From Marinisporobacter sp. (GTDB lineage: Bacteria > Bacillota > Clostridia > Peptostreptococcales > Thermotaleaceae), in NCBI GenBank assembly GCA_025210525.1, contig JAOARP010000060.1:1-64000 (forward strand): a DNA stretch of 64,000 nt, read 5' to 3'. A model generated the notes under the pieces. That model did not search any database. It was not told the origin of the DNA and worked only from the letters and a program-made list of their open reading frames with translations. Position 1 is the first letter of the stretch. Each line of letters opens with the position of its first letter. Below are positions 24,924 through 34,181 of this stretch, one piece after another. The translations under genes and the position numbers were made by a program.

Positions 24924-26197
24924 AGAAAATGAAAGTAAAAAATAAAATTATATTTTTACTAATAATAAATTTCTTATCTTTAATGCTACAAGGATTTTGT
25001 ATGGGAGAAAAAATAACACAAAAAACAATTTTGAATACGAATGTCATATTAATTTTAACTATGTTAATAACTTTAACAAGTATATTTATCTTGCTAGATA
25101 TATTAAAATCCATAATAAATGGTATTTATCAAGTAAATAATGTACTAAAAGATATTGTAAAAGGAGAATTAGGAGAAAGGATTCATATTGATAGAGAAGA
25201 TGAAATAGGAGAATTAGCAAAGTCTATAAATATATTTTTAGATGGAATGGAACAATTAATATCAAAAACAAAGGAACATTTTTCTAGTTTAGCTATAGCA
25301 ACGAATGAAATGTCTATGACTGGTATGCAAGCTATTGATGGAATAAATCAAGTTACGAATGAATTAAATCATGTATCCCATTCTTTTCACAATAATGTAA
25401 ATAATGTGGAGCAAGCAACAGCAAGCATTAAGGAAATGGCTAGGAATACACAAGTTATTTCACAAGAAGCACAAAATGCCTTTGAAAGCAGTAAGGATAT
25501 TTTAAACGCCATAAGTATTGGAGAAAAAGATATAGCTCATGTTGTAGTAGCCAACAACAAAGTAAAGAAATCCACGAAAGAAGCATATAAATCGATAAAA
25601 GAGCTTAGAATTTCATCTGAGCGTATAGGTGATATTGTTGAGATGATAACGAGTATTTCAGAACAGACAAATTTACTTGCACTAAATGCAGCCATTGAAT
25701 CGGCAAGAGCAGGGGAAAATGGAAGAGGATTTGGTGTAGTAGCACAGGAAGTTAGGAAATTAGCAGAAGAAAGTAAAGAATCAGCATCCAAAATCAGTTT
25801 ATTGATTAGAGAAATTCAAGAAAAAGCAAATTATGCTGATTTAGCAATTACAAATGGTCAACAGCTTGCAGGAGCTAGTGTTGAAAAATCAAATGATATA
25901 AATGATCAATTTAAAAATATATTAGAACGCATAAAGAAAATAACAGATGAAATTAGTGTTATATCTAATTCATCAAGTAATCAATCACGAATTTCTGAAG
26001 ATATCGCAAATTTAATGAGTGAAATACTAGTAACCACTCAAAATAATGATCAATCCATACAGCATATTCATAAAGTAATAAATGATCAAATAAGTTTTTA
26101 TCAAGAAATTGGAGCAAATATGGAGGAATTAGAGGGGTTTACGTCAAATTTAAAAGATAGTATGGATCAATGGCGGTGTAGCTGTTCGATAAATTGA
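24911..26197 (+). CDS. Methyl-accepting chemotaxis protein without an external sensing domain
   Basis: The 428-residue protein has two membrane segments (about residues 10-27 and 45-65) separated by only a short outside loop, then a HAMP segment and a long cytoplasmic signalling domain. The hairpin tip [39 protein letters not shown] is canonical. With no extracellular ligand domain, it must sense an internal or membrane signal or a partner protein. It ends WRCSCSIN, a CxC motif unusual for receptors. ATG 24911 follows AAGGAGG and overlaps the rhodanese gene. Context suggests it reports on sulfur or metalloid state, which is inference. Confidence 0.92.
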   Translation: MQYLEKMKVKNKIIFLLIINFLSLMLQGFCMGEKITQKTILNTNVILILTMLITLTSIFILLDILKSIINGIYQVNNVLKDIVKGELGERIHIDREDEIGELAKSINIFLDGMEQLISKTKEHFSSLAIATNEMSMTGMQAIDGINQVTNELNHVSHSFHNNVNNVEQATASIKEMARNTQVISQEAQNAFESSKDILNAISIGEKDIAHVVVANNKVKKSTKEAYKSIKELRISSERIGDIVEMITSISEQTNLLALNAAIESARAGENGRGFGVVAQEVRKLAEESKESASKISLLIREIQEKANYADLAITNGQQLAGASVEKSNDINDQFKNILERIKKITDEISVISNSSSNQSRISEDIANLMSEILVTTQNNDQSIQHIHKVINDQISFYQEIGANMEELEGFTSNLKDSMDQWRCSCSIN

Positions 26198-26263
26198 TAG
26201 TGGCGATTTATTGAATACCATTTTCTCTGATTCATATAAATTTTTAGTAAGGTTGGGATATGA

Positions 26264-26749
26264 ATGAATAATTATAGTATGTACATGATAACGGTTATAT
26301 TACTGGGAATATCTTTTGTAAAAGATAAAAACAAAACAAGAAAAGCACTAAAAAAAGCATGGAAGTCCTTTCAAAACATATTGCCTGAATTTTCAGGGGT
26401 GATTATGGTAGTAGGAATACTTCTTGCTGTTTTAGATCCTAAATGGATATCTAGTTTATTAGGAAAAGAATCAGGATGGATAGGTGTCTTTTTATCAGCT
26501 ATTGTTGGAGCTATTACACTGATACCTGGATTTGTTGCTTTTCCAACAGCTGCTATGCTTTTGAAAAAAGGAGTAGGATATATGCAAATAGGTGCATTTG
26601 TTTCTGCACTGATGATGGTAGGGATTATCACTATACCAGTTGAAATCAAATATTTTGGAAAACGACTAACTATATTAAGAAATATTTTTGGATTTATATT
26701 TTCTTTTTTCGTTGCATATGTAATTGGAAAGGTAGTGGGAGGAATATGA
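26264..26749 (+). CDS. Half-size permease (ArsP/SpmA-like), first of a pair
   Basis: The 161-residue protein has four or five membrane segments. The motif GAITLIPGFVAFPTAAMLLKKGVGY corresponds to the signature loop of each half of ArsP/UPF0718-like or nucleoside-recognition-domain permeases. It overlaps the next gene by 4 bp (ATGA), and the second protein has the matching motif, so the two chains probably form one transporter. Cargo unknown; the position after ArsR, rhodanese and CxC proteins points to a thiol or metalloid compound. Confidence 0.75.
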   Translation: MNNYSMYMITVILLGISFVKDKNKTRKALKKAWKSFQNILPEFSGVIMVVGILLAVLDPKWISSLLGKESGWIGVFLSAIVGAITLIPGFVAFPTAAMLLKKGVGYMQIGAFVSALMMVGIITIPVEIKYFGKRLTILRNIFGFIFSFFVAYVIGKVVGGI

Positions 26750-27279
26750 AGTTTTTAAAAAGATATCAATTTTTTATGGTCGCAATGTTAATTATACTTG
26801 TAATGACTATTTTTAATAGGGATTTAGGAATAAAAGCTATGCAGATTGCAGGATACAGTATTAGGGAGATGATTTTGGTTATTCCACCTGTATTCATCCT
26901 TTTAGGATTGTTAGATATATGGGTACCAAGAGAAATAATGGTAAAATTCATGGGGGAAGGCTCAGGGCTTAAAGGAATCATCCTTGCTATTATATTAGGT
27001 TCAGCAGCAGCAGGACCTTTATATGGCGCTTTTCCAATAGCGGCAGTATTTATGAAAAAAGGAGTTAAATTTAGTAATATACTCATATTTATTGGTGCTT
27101 GGTCAACTACTAAAATTCCTATGTTCTTATTTGAAATGTCAGCATTAGGATTGCCTTTTGCACTTACAAGATTATTAGTAGACATTCCAGGAATTATATT
27201 GATCGCATATACTTTATCTATGCTTATACCTAAAGATGAAGTAGATAAAATTTATGAAAAAGCTGAAATGATGGAGTGA
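26746..27279 (+). CDS. Half-size permease (ArsP/SpmB-like), second of a pair
   Basis: The 177-residue membrane protein starts within the stop of the previous gene. Its motif GSAAAGPLYGAFPIAAVFMKKGVKF parallels that of its partner, and GAWSTTKIPMFLFE is conserved in this group. The translational coupling supports a heterodimer. A strong terminator ends the cluster shortly after. Confidence 0.75.
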   Translation: MKFLKRYQFFMVAMLIILVMTIFNRDLGIKAMQIAGYSIREMILVIPPVFILLGLLDIWVPREIMVKFMGEGSGLKGIILAIILGSAAAGPLYGAFPIAAVFMKKGVKFSNILIFIGAWSTTKIPMFLFEMSALGLPFALTRLLVDIPGIILIAYTLSMLIPKDEVDKIYEKAEMME

Positions 27280-27311
27280 AAAATGAATTTTAAAGAGACG
27301 AATATAAAAGA

Positions 27312-27353
27312 AAAATGAGGTCTTCGCATGACGAAAAGACCTCATTTTTTTAT
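27312..27353. terminator. Bidirectional terminator
   Basis: AAAATGAGGTCTT (27312-27324) pairs with AAGACCTCATTTT (27336-27348), followed by T residues. It separates the permease cluster from the convergent phzF-like gene. Confidence 0.9.
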
Positions 27354-28219
27354 ACTTCAATTATTTTTTCTTGAAGATTAGAAGCGTTTCCTCCGACTTT
27401 TACCGCTATGATATTTTCAGTATTTGTTGATAAACTAGCTCTTATTTCAGAAGGTTGATCCATAGAATAGCCTTGTTCAAAAATCAAATGCTCTTTATTT
27501 TCTTCTGTGACTTTTCCATATTTAAATAAGTAACAGCTTAAAGCCCCGTTAGATGTACCTGTTGCTGACTCTTCAGGAATATCATATAAAGGTGCAAAAT
27601 TTCTACAATGAGCAGTACTATCAAATTTTGTCTCTAATGTAAAAGCATGATATCCTACTACGTTATATTTTTTGCTGATTTCTGTAATTTTATCAAAATC
27701 AGGTTGCATAGAAAGTAAAGCATCTAAACTTTTAATAGGAATTAAAATATCCTTTAATCCAGTAGATACGGTTTGAATAGGTAAGTCGGATGCAATTTTT
27801 TCTATAGGAATATTTAAAGAATCTGCAATTTCCTTTTTATCAATAACCTCTAAAAATTCAGGAAGAGTTTGATTCATCAAAATGGTACCATCCTTTTTCA
27901 CTTCTAGATCTAATACACCAGCCTTTGTTTCTTGTTTATATTTTCCAGGGGTGATGATGCCTTTATTAGCTAATACATAAAAGCAGGCGATCGTAGCATG
28001 TCCACATAAATCAACTTCTTCACTAGGGGTGAAAAATCTTACTTTAAAGTCTGCAACATCTGATTTTTGTACAAATGCAGTTTCTGAAAAACCAACCTTC
28101 TTTGCAATCATTTGCATATTCTCATCAGATAAAGTATCTGCGTTTAATACAACACCAGCTGGGTTTCCTCCATTACTGGAATTTCCAAATGAATTGAGGG
28201 TATATACTTTTATTTTCAT
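27350..28219 (-). CDS. PhzF-family isomerase-like protein
   Basis: The 289-residue protein matches the PhzF phenazine-biosynthesis-like/diaminopimelate-epimerase fold family. The N-terminal block GGNPAGVVLNAD, the DLCGHATIACFYVL motif and the late ATGTSNGALSCYL segment are all present. PhzF itself isomerises DHHA in phenazine synthesis, but there are no other phenazine genes here and most homologues have unknown substrates. Single gene, ribosome site GGAGAC on the minus strand before ATG 28219. Confidence 0.9.
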   Translation of the reverse strand: MKIKVYTLNSFGNSSNGGNPAGVVLNADTLSDENMQMIAKKVGFSETAFVQKSDVADFKVRFFTPSEEVDLCGHATIACFYVLANKGIITPGKYKQETKAGVLDLEVKKDGTILMNQTLPEFLEVIDKKEIADSLNIPIEKIASDLPIQTVSTGLKDILIPIKSLDALLSMQPDFDKITEISKKYNVVGYHAFTLETKFDSTAHCRNFAPLYDIPEESATGTSNGALSCYLFKYGKVTEENKEHLIFEQGYSMDQPSEIRASLSTNTENIIAVKVGGNASNLQEKIIEV

Positions 28220-28609
28220 ATAATCAGTCTCCTTTATCTATATATTGTATTTATCTTAAAAATTTCTGAGGGTAAGGTATAGGGTACTACTATAGAAGAT
28301 AATTCTACATGATGGGTAGAATCCCTTTTTTCAGGATAGATTGTTTTGAGCATAATAGATTAGATATGTCTCTTTATCAGAAAACTATTTATTACAAACA
28401 GATTTTATAAAAACTGTGAAAAAGAGAATATTTTGACAATGATTTTTTGTAGGAAAGAAGGGATATCTTGTAGGTATATAGAAATATTTAAATTAGGAAT
28501 AAACTTTTTACTGAAAGGAGAAGGGTGAATTTTTTCATGTAGCATTTTATACAAGGATATACAAATACTATATTTTGTAAAAGCTAATAAGGTGGAAAGG
28601 AAGAGTGCT
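28220..28609. other. Intergenic region between divergent genes
   Basis: About 390 bp of AT-rich DNA between the phzF-like gene and the small membrane protein gene. No gene, clear operator or repeat was recognised; promoters for both sides should lie here. Confidence 0.4.
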
Positions 28610-29008
28610 ATGATTAAGACGTATACAAACAACAAGATATCTTCCGCATATCAATATTTGATGATAGGAATAGGAATTTTATTGATTCTTTATTCCATAT
28701 ATAACAAGCAGTATTTTAGAATACTTTTAGGGGTACTTTTCATATATGCATCTTTTTTCGAAAAAAGTGTATCTATTGAAGAGGAGGGACTATTGATTCA
28801 GACGAAAAGAGGCAAAAGCAAGAAAGAAAGAATTATAAAATTTTCCCAGATGCAATGTATCAGTATCCAAACAAGAAATGACAAGGCCATGATGGTTTGC
28901 GAAGTGAACAATGCAGGATACAAAGTAAAGGTAGATGCTGAAGATGTGAAGAAAATAGTAGGACTTGCTAAGAAGCACAATAAAAAGATAGATATTTTTT
29001 ATATGTAA
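28610..29008 (+). CDS. Small membrane protein with PH-like cytoplasmic domain, unknown function
   Basis: The 132-residue protein has two membrane segments at about residues 15-50 (YLMIGIGILLILYSI, then FRILLGVLFIYASFF). A soluble C-terminal beta-rich part follows (VSIEEEGLLIQTKRGKSKKERIIKFSQMQ, then VKVDAEDVKKIVGLAKKHNKK), which resembles bacterial PH-like/YdbS-type or DUF5673-like domains. ATG 28610 is chosen after AAAGGAAG; GTG 28592 is in frame but lacks support. Not recognised further. Confidence 0.65.
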   Translation: MIKTYTNNKISSAYQYLMIGIGILLILYSIYNKQYFRILLGVLFIYASFFEKSVSIEEEGLLIQTKRGKSKKERIIKFSQMQCISIQTRNDKAMMVCEVNNAGYKVKVDAEDVKKIVGLAKKHNKKIDIFYM

Positions 29009-29023
29009 TAAAATTTCAACTGT

Positions 29024-29058
29024 AAAAAAAGCAGATGTGGTATCATCTGCTTTTTTTT
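29024..29058. terminator. Bidirectional terminator
   Basis: AAAAAAAGCAGATG (29024-29037) pairs with CATCTGCTTTTTTT (29044-29057), with T/A runs on both sides, between convergent genes. Confidence 0.9.
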
Positions 29059-29076
29059 AGTGGATAAATGGAGAAA

Positions 29077-29889
29077 TTATAGGTCTAAACCTCTTGAAAT
29101 GATTTCTTCATAGGTAACCTCTTTATTATGACTTCTTTTTAAATCTTTAGAAGCTTCCTTATACTGGATGGCTTCCATTGGACACCATTCAAAACAAGCA
29201 AAGCATAATTCACAATTATTAAGCCAAACAGGTTTATTTTTTTCCATTTTTATGTTATTTCTAGGACAGACTTGTATACATTTATTACAATGAGTACATT
29301 TATTAGTAACTGAAAAATCTTGGTCAGCCACCTTAAATACTTTCATGGCGCCCTTATAAAGAAAAGAGCCTATTTTATTGGAAAGCCAAGAAGTAGTTTC
29401 TATTTTATGAGGTTGATGATCCTTTATGATAGAAACAATTTCTAATAAACGTTCATTATAAGAGTCATAGACCTGTTTTCCAGATATGGAATGCATGAAT
29501 TTTATTAGGGTTAAGCCGTCTTCTGATAAAGGTGTATGATTAGGTGCTGTAACGGAAAAGCCAGCATCTAAATGAATACTAGATTTTTTTAGTGCTTTTT
29601 GTAATTGTAATAATGTACCTGCTATTGTGCCGGCGTTAGTCGCTACAGCAAAAACATATTCTGTATTTTTAAATTTAAGCTTTTCAATAAAATCTACTAC
29701 AATCCTAGGCATGCCCCAAGCATATACAGGAAAAATAAAACCAACTTTAGAGGATGAAACTGTTATTTCATTTTGATTCATAAGTTTAGGGATAGATAGT
29801 AACTTTGTATTTTCTAGCTGAGTTGCAATTTTTTTTGCCATAGCAAGGGAATTTCCTGTAGCTGAAAAATAATAAATAGTTGTTTCCAT
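29077..29889 (-). CDS. EFR1-family flavodoxin-ferredoxin protein
   Basis: The 270-residue protein starts with a flavodoxin-like domain (IYYFSATGNSLAMAKKIA, FMN-phosphate loop). It ends with two 4Fe-4S motifs, CTHCNKCIQVCPRNNI and CELCFACFEWCPMEAI. EFR1 proteins are anaerobic electron carriers of undefined partners. It diverges from a tetR gene with repeated GTATAC motifs between, so TetR control is likely. Ribosome site AAGGAGG before ATG 29889 on the minus strand. Confidence 0.92.
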   Translation of the reverse strand: METTIYYFSATGNSLAMAKKIATQLENTKLLSIPKLMNQNEITVSSSKVGFIFPVYAWGMPRIVVDFIEKLKFKNTEYVFAVATNAGTIAGTLLQLQKALKKSSIHLDAGFSVTAPNHTPLSEDGLTLIKFMHSISGKQVYDSYNERLLEIVSIIKDHQPHKIETTSWLSNKIGSFLYKGAMKVFKVADQDFSVTNKCTHCNKCIQVCPRNNIKMEKNKPVWLNNCELCFACFEWCPMEAIQYKEASKDLKRSHNKEVTYEEIISRGLDL

Positions 29890-29971
29890 AAAGAACCTCC
29901 TTAAATTTTTATATAGGGATTCAAATGAATGGTTGAAATTGACATAGATATAAGAATCAATTATACTACGG

Positions 29972-30015
29972 GTATAACGTATACTTGAAGTGAATGAAGT
30001 ATACTGTTGGTATAC
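29972..30015. promoter_or_regulatory. Repeated GTATAC operator-like motifs
   Basis: GTATAACGTATAC (29972-29984) and GTATACTGTTGGTATAC (29999-30015) lie between the divergent EFR1 and tetR genes. Paired inverted repeats of this kind are typical TetR-family binding sites. Confidence 0.6.
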
Positions 30016-30069
30016 AATATAAGTATATTTGGTTAAGTTTGGATAGTCAAGTAAAAAAAGGAGAAATTC

Positions 30070-30699
30070 ATGAATAATTTATCAAGACGGGAAAAAGAAA
30101 AACAAGAAAGAGAATTAGCAATGATTGATGCAGCTGAAAAAATATTTATTGATAAAGGGTTTGATAACGTTTCTATGAATGAAATTGCTAAAGAAGCACA
30201 ATTTACAAAAAGAACTCTATATAAATATTTTGAGAGCAAGGAAGAATTGTATTTTGCAGTAGCTATAAAAGGGTTTCATAAAATGTTTTCTTATTATATG
30301 AACCCAGAGGAAAAACAAAGTGGGTTTGATAAGTTAAAGCTTGTAAGTAAAGCTTATTATCATTTTTTTAAGGAGTGCCCGGAAACCGTTAGAATTATAA
30401 ATCATGTTCGGCAAATCAATAAAAAAGGGGTTCTAGGACGTAAGCATAGACAATGGAGAGAAATAGATGAACAAATTTTTGAGGAATTAGCATGCATTTT
30501 TGAAGAAGGAATTGCAGATGGAAGTATTCGTTCTGATATTGAACCACTAAAAGGCGCTTATACTTTTATCTTTATTTTAAATGGTTTTTTACATATGTTA
30601 TCTGAATCAGATGATTCATTTTTAGAATATTTTTCTTCTGATGTAGAGGATTTTACTGCATTAGGATTAAAATTAGTATCAGGTACATTTAAAGCTTAA
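30070..30699 (+). CDS. TetR-family transcriptional regulator
   Basis: The 209-residue protein has the TetR DNA-binding domain (AMIDAAEKIFIDKGFDNVSMNEIAKEAQFTKRTLYKYFESKEELYFAV) followed by an all-helical ligand domain. Ribosome site AAAAAGGAG before ATG 30070. It likely represses itself and the divergent EFR1 gene through the GTATAC repeats. Ligand unknown. Confidence 0.92.
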   Translation: MNNLSRREKEKQERELAMIDAAEKIFIDKGFDNVSMNEIAKEAQFTKRTLYKYFESKEELYFAVAIKGFHKMFSYYMNPEEKQSGFDKLKLVSKAYYHFFKECPETVRIINHVRQINKKGVLGRKHRQWREIDEQIFEELACIFEEGIADGSIRSDIEPLKGAYTFIFILNGFLHMLSESDDSFLEYFSSDVEDFTALGLKLVSGTFKA

Positions 30700-31168
30700 T
30701 AGAATAAATTCCTGAAGAAATCATTGTTGGGGGATACCTTTATTACAAAGGAAAATGTTGATGAGTTTATTAAATAATTAGATGAATTTTTAAAAATTAT
30801 CCTGTGTCTAGAAAGAGGCATGGGATATTTTTTTTGTTGAAAAATGTATAATGATTCATTTGACAGAAATTTAATGTTTATAATCTTTCATTTCTTTATA
30901 AAGATGAGGAAGTTTGCTATGGTCTAAAGAAGAAAAAATATTTTAGTCATATAGGACTATAGACCTAACATGAGATGAATAGTTTATCAGAAAGGATGGA
31001 TGTATGGATAAATAAGAAACTCAAGGGAAAATGACACAATTTGATGAATATTTACAAAATTTAGAACATAATGTATAATATTTTAAAAGGAGCAAATTTT
31101 TATTAGTACAGGATCAAGAATTAAAATGATGTATTAAAAGATAGGATCATTGAAAAAAGGAGTGTGAT
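30700..31168. other. Gene-poor stretch with gene relics
   Basis: It holds a short frame ending FITKENVDEFIK near 30778 that looks like the C-terminus of a sugar-binding protein, and an imperfect hairpin with T run at 30799-30837. A tiny frame (MTQFDEYLQNLEHNV) without a normal ribosome site lies near 31032. All look like debris. The region should also hold the chemosensory operon promoter. Confidence 0.4.
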
Positions 31169-31534
31169 ATGATGTCAAAAATATTAGTTGTGGATGATGC
31201 AGCCTTTATGAGAATGTCCCTTAAAATGATGCTCAAGAGAAATGGATTTGAAGTAATTGGTGAAGCGGAAAATGGAGTTGACGCGATTCAACAATATAAG
31301 AAATTAAAACCAGACCTTGTAACAATGGATATTACTATGCCAGTGATGCAAGGTCTTGATGCCTTAAAAGCTATTAAAGATTATGACTCGGAAGCGAAGG
31401 TGGTAATGGTTACGGCTATGGGGCAGGAAAGAATGATTAAAGAATCTATTATGTATGGAGCCAAATCTTTTATTGTAAAGCCTTTTAAGGAGGAACATGT
31501 AGTAAAGACGTTAGCAGATATACTTTCTTTATAG
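31169..31534 (+). CDS. cheY: CheY-type response regulator
   Basis: The 121-residue single receiver domain has the acidic pair (ILVVDDAAF), phosphoacceptor Asp in LVTMDITMPVM, the Thr/Lys switch (VVMVTAMG, FIVKPF) and no output domain. It is the first gene of the chemosensory operon, 22 bp before cheA, with ribosome site AAAAGGAG. A second ATG three bases on could also be used. It probably carries the phosphate from CheA. Confidence 0.93.
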   Translation: MMSKILVVDDAAFMRMSLKMMLKRNGFEVIGEAENGVDAIQQYKKLKPDLVTMDITMPVMQGLDALKAIKDYDSEAKVVMVTAMGQERMIKESIMYGAKSFIVKPFKEEHVVKTLADILSL

Positions 31535-31565
31535 AAAAATAGAATCAAAAGGGAAGGTGAAAAAA

Positions 31566-33629
31566 TTGTCGAGACAATATTTTAATGAGCCAATGGTTGA
31601 AATGTATATATTTGAAACCACCCAATTGATTGAAAAGCTTGAAGGGATTATCCTTGCTAGTGAAAAAGCAAGTAACTATACTTCTGATACAATCGATGAA
31701 ATCTTTCGAATTATGCATACGATCAAAGGCTCATCAGCTATGATGCTATTCAATAATCTTTCTGATCTTTCCCATTCTGTTGAGGATATTTTCTTTTTTA
31801 TAAGAGAAGAAAAGCCAACCCAAATATCCTATGCACCTCTTGCAGATTTAATGCTAGAGAGTGTGGATTTTATAAAAGTAGAGCTAGAAAAAATTAAAAA
31901 TAGTGATGATGTGGATGGGGATGCAAGTATACTCATAAAAAATATCAATGACTTTTTAATAGAATTAAAAAGGGATAATGGTTATAAGATCAAAGTAGAC
32001 CGTGAGAAAAAAACAAATGAAGAAGCAAAATATTATATTAGTAAAACAAAAACTCAGGTTGGGATAGATCAAAATATTTATAAAGCTACAATCTTTTTTG
32101 AAGATGGCTGTGAAATGGAGAATATCAGAGCTTATGCAGTAACCCATAACCTAAAAGACTTCACAGAAGATTTTTTTTATCTACCAAAAGATATTATTGA
32201 TAATGATGATACGATTCAAGTGATTAGAAGCGAAGGATTTATTATCTATTTAAAAACAGAAAAAAGTTATGAAGAAGTGTATGCATTTCTTATGAAAACA
32301 GTTTTTCTAAGAGAATTACAATTGATCCAATTAGAAAATGATGATGAATTTAATGAACAATTAGAAAAACAACAAGGAAAAGTAGAAAATAATTTAGTAA
32401 AGTCCCCTTGTGTACCTGAAAAAGAAATTAAAGATAAAAGCACAAAAGAAAATCAGTCTACAGTTCATCAAAGCATGATCAGTGTGAATGTAGGAAAACT
32501 TGATAAGTTAATGGATTTAGTAGGAGAAATGGTTATTGCAGAGGCTATGGTTACACAAAATCCAGAATTAAAGGACCTTGAATTACATAGTTTTCATAAG
32601 GCAGCAAGACAATTACATAAAATTACAAGTGAATTGCAGGATATGGTCATGTCTATTCGAATGGTACCCTTGGCTACTACTTTTCATAAAATGTATAGAA
32701 TCACAAGGGATATGTGCAAAAAATTAAACAAGGAAGTGCAGTTAGAAATTATAGGGGAAGAAACAGAAGTGGATAAGAATATTATAGAACATATTTCAGA
32801 TCCATTAATGCACCTTGTAAGAAATGCTATAGATCATGGGATAGAAGATTCAGAAGAAAGATTCAAAAAAGGAAAAGAAAATTATGGAACGATTACATTA
32901 GAAGCAAAAAATGCGGGTAGTGATGTTTTAATCATTGTAAAAGATGATGGAAAAGGATTAGATAAGGAGAAAATTCTTAGTCGTGCAAAGGAAAAAGAAA
33001 TTCTTTTTAAACCTGAAGAAGAGATGACGGATAAAGAAATTTATTCTCTTATATTTAAACCAGGTTTTTCCACAAATGAGAATATAACAGAATTCTCTGG
33101 AAGAGGCGTAGGAATGGATGTGGTAATGAAAAATATTCATACAGTAGGAGGGGCTGTATCTGTAGATAGTGCTTTAGATAAAGGAACTACTGTAACCATT
33201 AAAATACCTCTTACCTTAGCAATTATTGATGGGATGAATATTCGAGTGGGAAAATCCTTTTATACTCTTCCAACTATTGCTATTAAAGAATCCTTTAGAC
33301 CTAAAGAATCGGATATTATTAAAGACCCTAATGGGAATGAAATGATTATGGTAAGAGGAGAATGTTATCCTATTATTCGATTGCATGAAATATATAAGGT
33401 AGAGACAGAAATTATAGAATTCAGTAAAGGGATATTGATTATGGTAGAGGATGAGGAGACAACCTTTTGTATTTTTGCAGATGAATTATTAGGAGAACAG
33501 CAAGTAGTTGTAAAATCATTGCCTAATTATATAAAAAGGATCAAAAAAATAAAAGGATTAGCAGGGTGTACTTTATTAGGGGATGGGAGTATTAGTTTAA
33601 TTCTTGATGTGGGGGGATTTAGAAGGTAA
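31566..33629 (+). CDS. cheA: Chemotaxis histidine kinase CheA
   Basis: The 687-residue protein has the CheA domains in order. An N-terminal HPt domain carries its phosphorylated His in RIMHTIKGSSAMM (about residue 51). A P2-like linker region spans about 170-280. The dimer helices read VNVGKLDKLMDLVGEMVIAEAMV. The ATPase domain has LMHLVRNAIDHGIEDSEER, VKDDGKG and GRGVGMDVV. A CheW-like domain is C-terminal. TTG 31566 is a likelier start than GTG 31557, given the position of GGGAAGGTG. All catalytic motifs are intact. It phosphorylates CheY and CheB under receptor control. Confidence 0.95.
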   Translation: MSRQYFNEPMVEMYIFETTQLIEKLEGIILASEKASNYTSDTIDEIFRIMHTIKGSSAMMLFNNLSDLSHSVEDIFFFIREEKPTQISYAPLADLMLESVDFIKVELEKIKNSDDVDGDASILIKNINDFLIELKRDNGYKIKVDREKKTNEEAKYYISKTKTQVGIDQNIYKATIFFEDGCEMENIRAYAVTHNLKDFTEDFFYLPKDIIDNDDTIQVIRSEGFIIYLKTEKSYEEVYAFLMKTVFLRELQLIQLENDDEFNEQLEKQQGKVENNLVKSPCVPEKEIKDKSTKENQSTVHQSMISVNVGKLDKLMDLVGEMVIAEAMVTQNPELKDLELHSFHKAARQLHKITSELQDMVMSIRMVPLATTFHKMYRITRDMCKKLNKEVQLEIIGEETEVDKNIIEHISDPLMHLVRNAIDHGIEDSEERFKKGKENYGTITLEAKNAGSDVLIIVKDDGKGLDKEKILSRAKEKEILFKPEEEMTDKEIYSLIFKPGFSTNENITEFSGRGVGMDVVMKNIHTVGGAVSVDSALDKGTTVTIKIPLTLAIIDGMNIRVGKSFYTLPTIAIKESFRPKESDIIKDPNGNEMIMVRGECYPIIRLHEIYKVETEIIEFSKGILIMVEDEETTFCIFADELLGEQQVVVKSLPNYIKRIKKIKGLAGCTLLGDGSISLILDVGGFRR

Positions 33630-33660
33630 AGATTTTCATATGAGGAAGGGAGTTGTAGGT

Positions 33661-34161
33661 ATGGCAGATGCTGCAATGAATGAAAAAATGGAAATACAGG
33701 AGGAAGAAGATACGCAAAAGGATAAATTTCTTACCTTCACCCTTGGAGACGAATGTTATGGCATTGAAATCAGATATGTTACAGAAATCATTGGTTTGCA
33801 GCCGATTACAGAAGTGCCAGAACTTCCTGAATATATTCGTGGGATTATTAATCTTCGAGGAACAATCATTCCTATAATGGATGTAAGGCTAAGGTTTAAA
33901 AAATCTTTTAGAGAATACAATGATAGAACGTGTGTCATTGTAATAGATATTAAAGATCTTTCAATTGGACTTATTGTAGATAGTGTTTCAGAAGTACTTT
34001 CTATTTTAGAAGAGAATATTGTGAATCCTCCTGAAATGGGAAGAAGCTTACAAAATAAATATATAAAAGGAATTGGAAAAGTTGAAAATCATGTAAAGCT
34101 TTTATTAGATTGTGATAAATTGCTGAAGGATGATGATGCACAGAATTTAGAAAATATTTAA
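33661..34161 (+). CDS. cheW: CheW coupling protein
   Basis: The 166-residue protein has the CheW fold with [22 protein letters not shown], the [25 protein letters not shown] block and [14 protein letters not shown]. It bridges receptors to CheA. The open frame reaches back into cheA, but ATG 33661, eight bases after GGGAG, gives the normal length; about 20 charged residues precede the domain. Confidence 0.95.
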   Translation: MADAAMNEKMEIQEEEDTQKDKFLTFTLGDECYGIEIRYVTEIIGLQPITEVPELPEYIRGIINLRGTIIPIMDVRLRFKKSFREYNDRTCVIVIDIKDLSIGLIVDSVSEVLSILEENIVNPPEMGRSLQNKYIKGIGKVENHVKLLLDCDKLLKDDDAQNLENI

Positions 34162-34181
34162 TAGCTAAAGGGGGATTTTTT

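Noticed and set aside
26264-27279. One permease gene broken by a frameshift
   Set aside because: Each half has its own start and the genes overlap by ATGA, which is normal translational coupling of two subunits.
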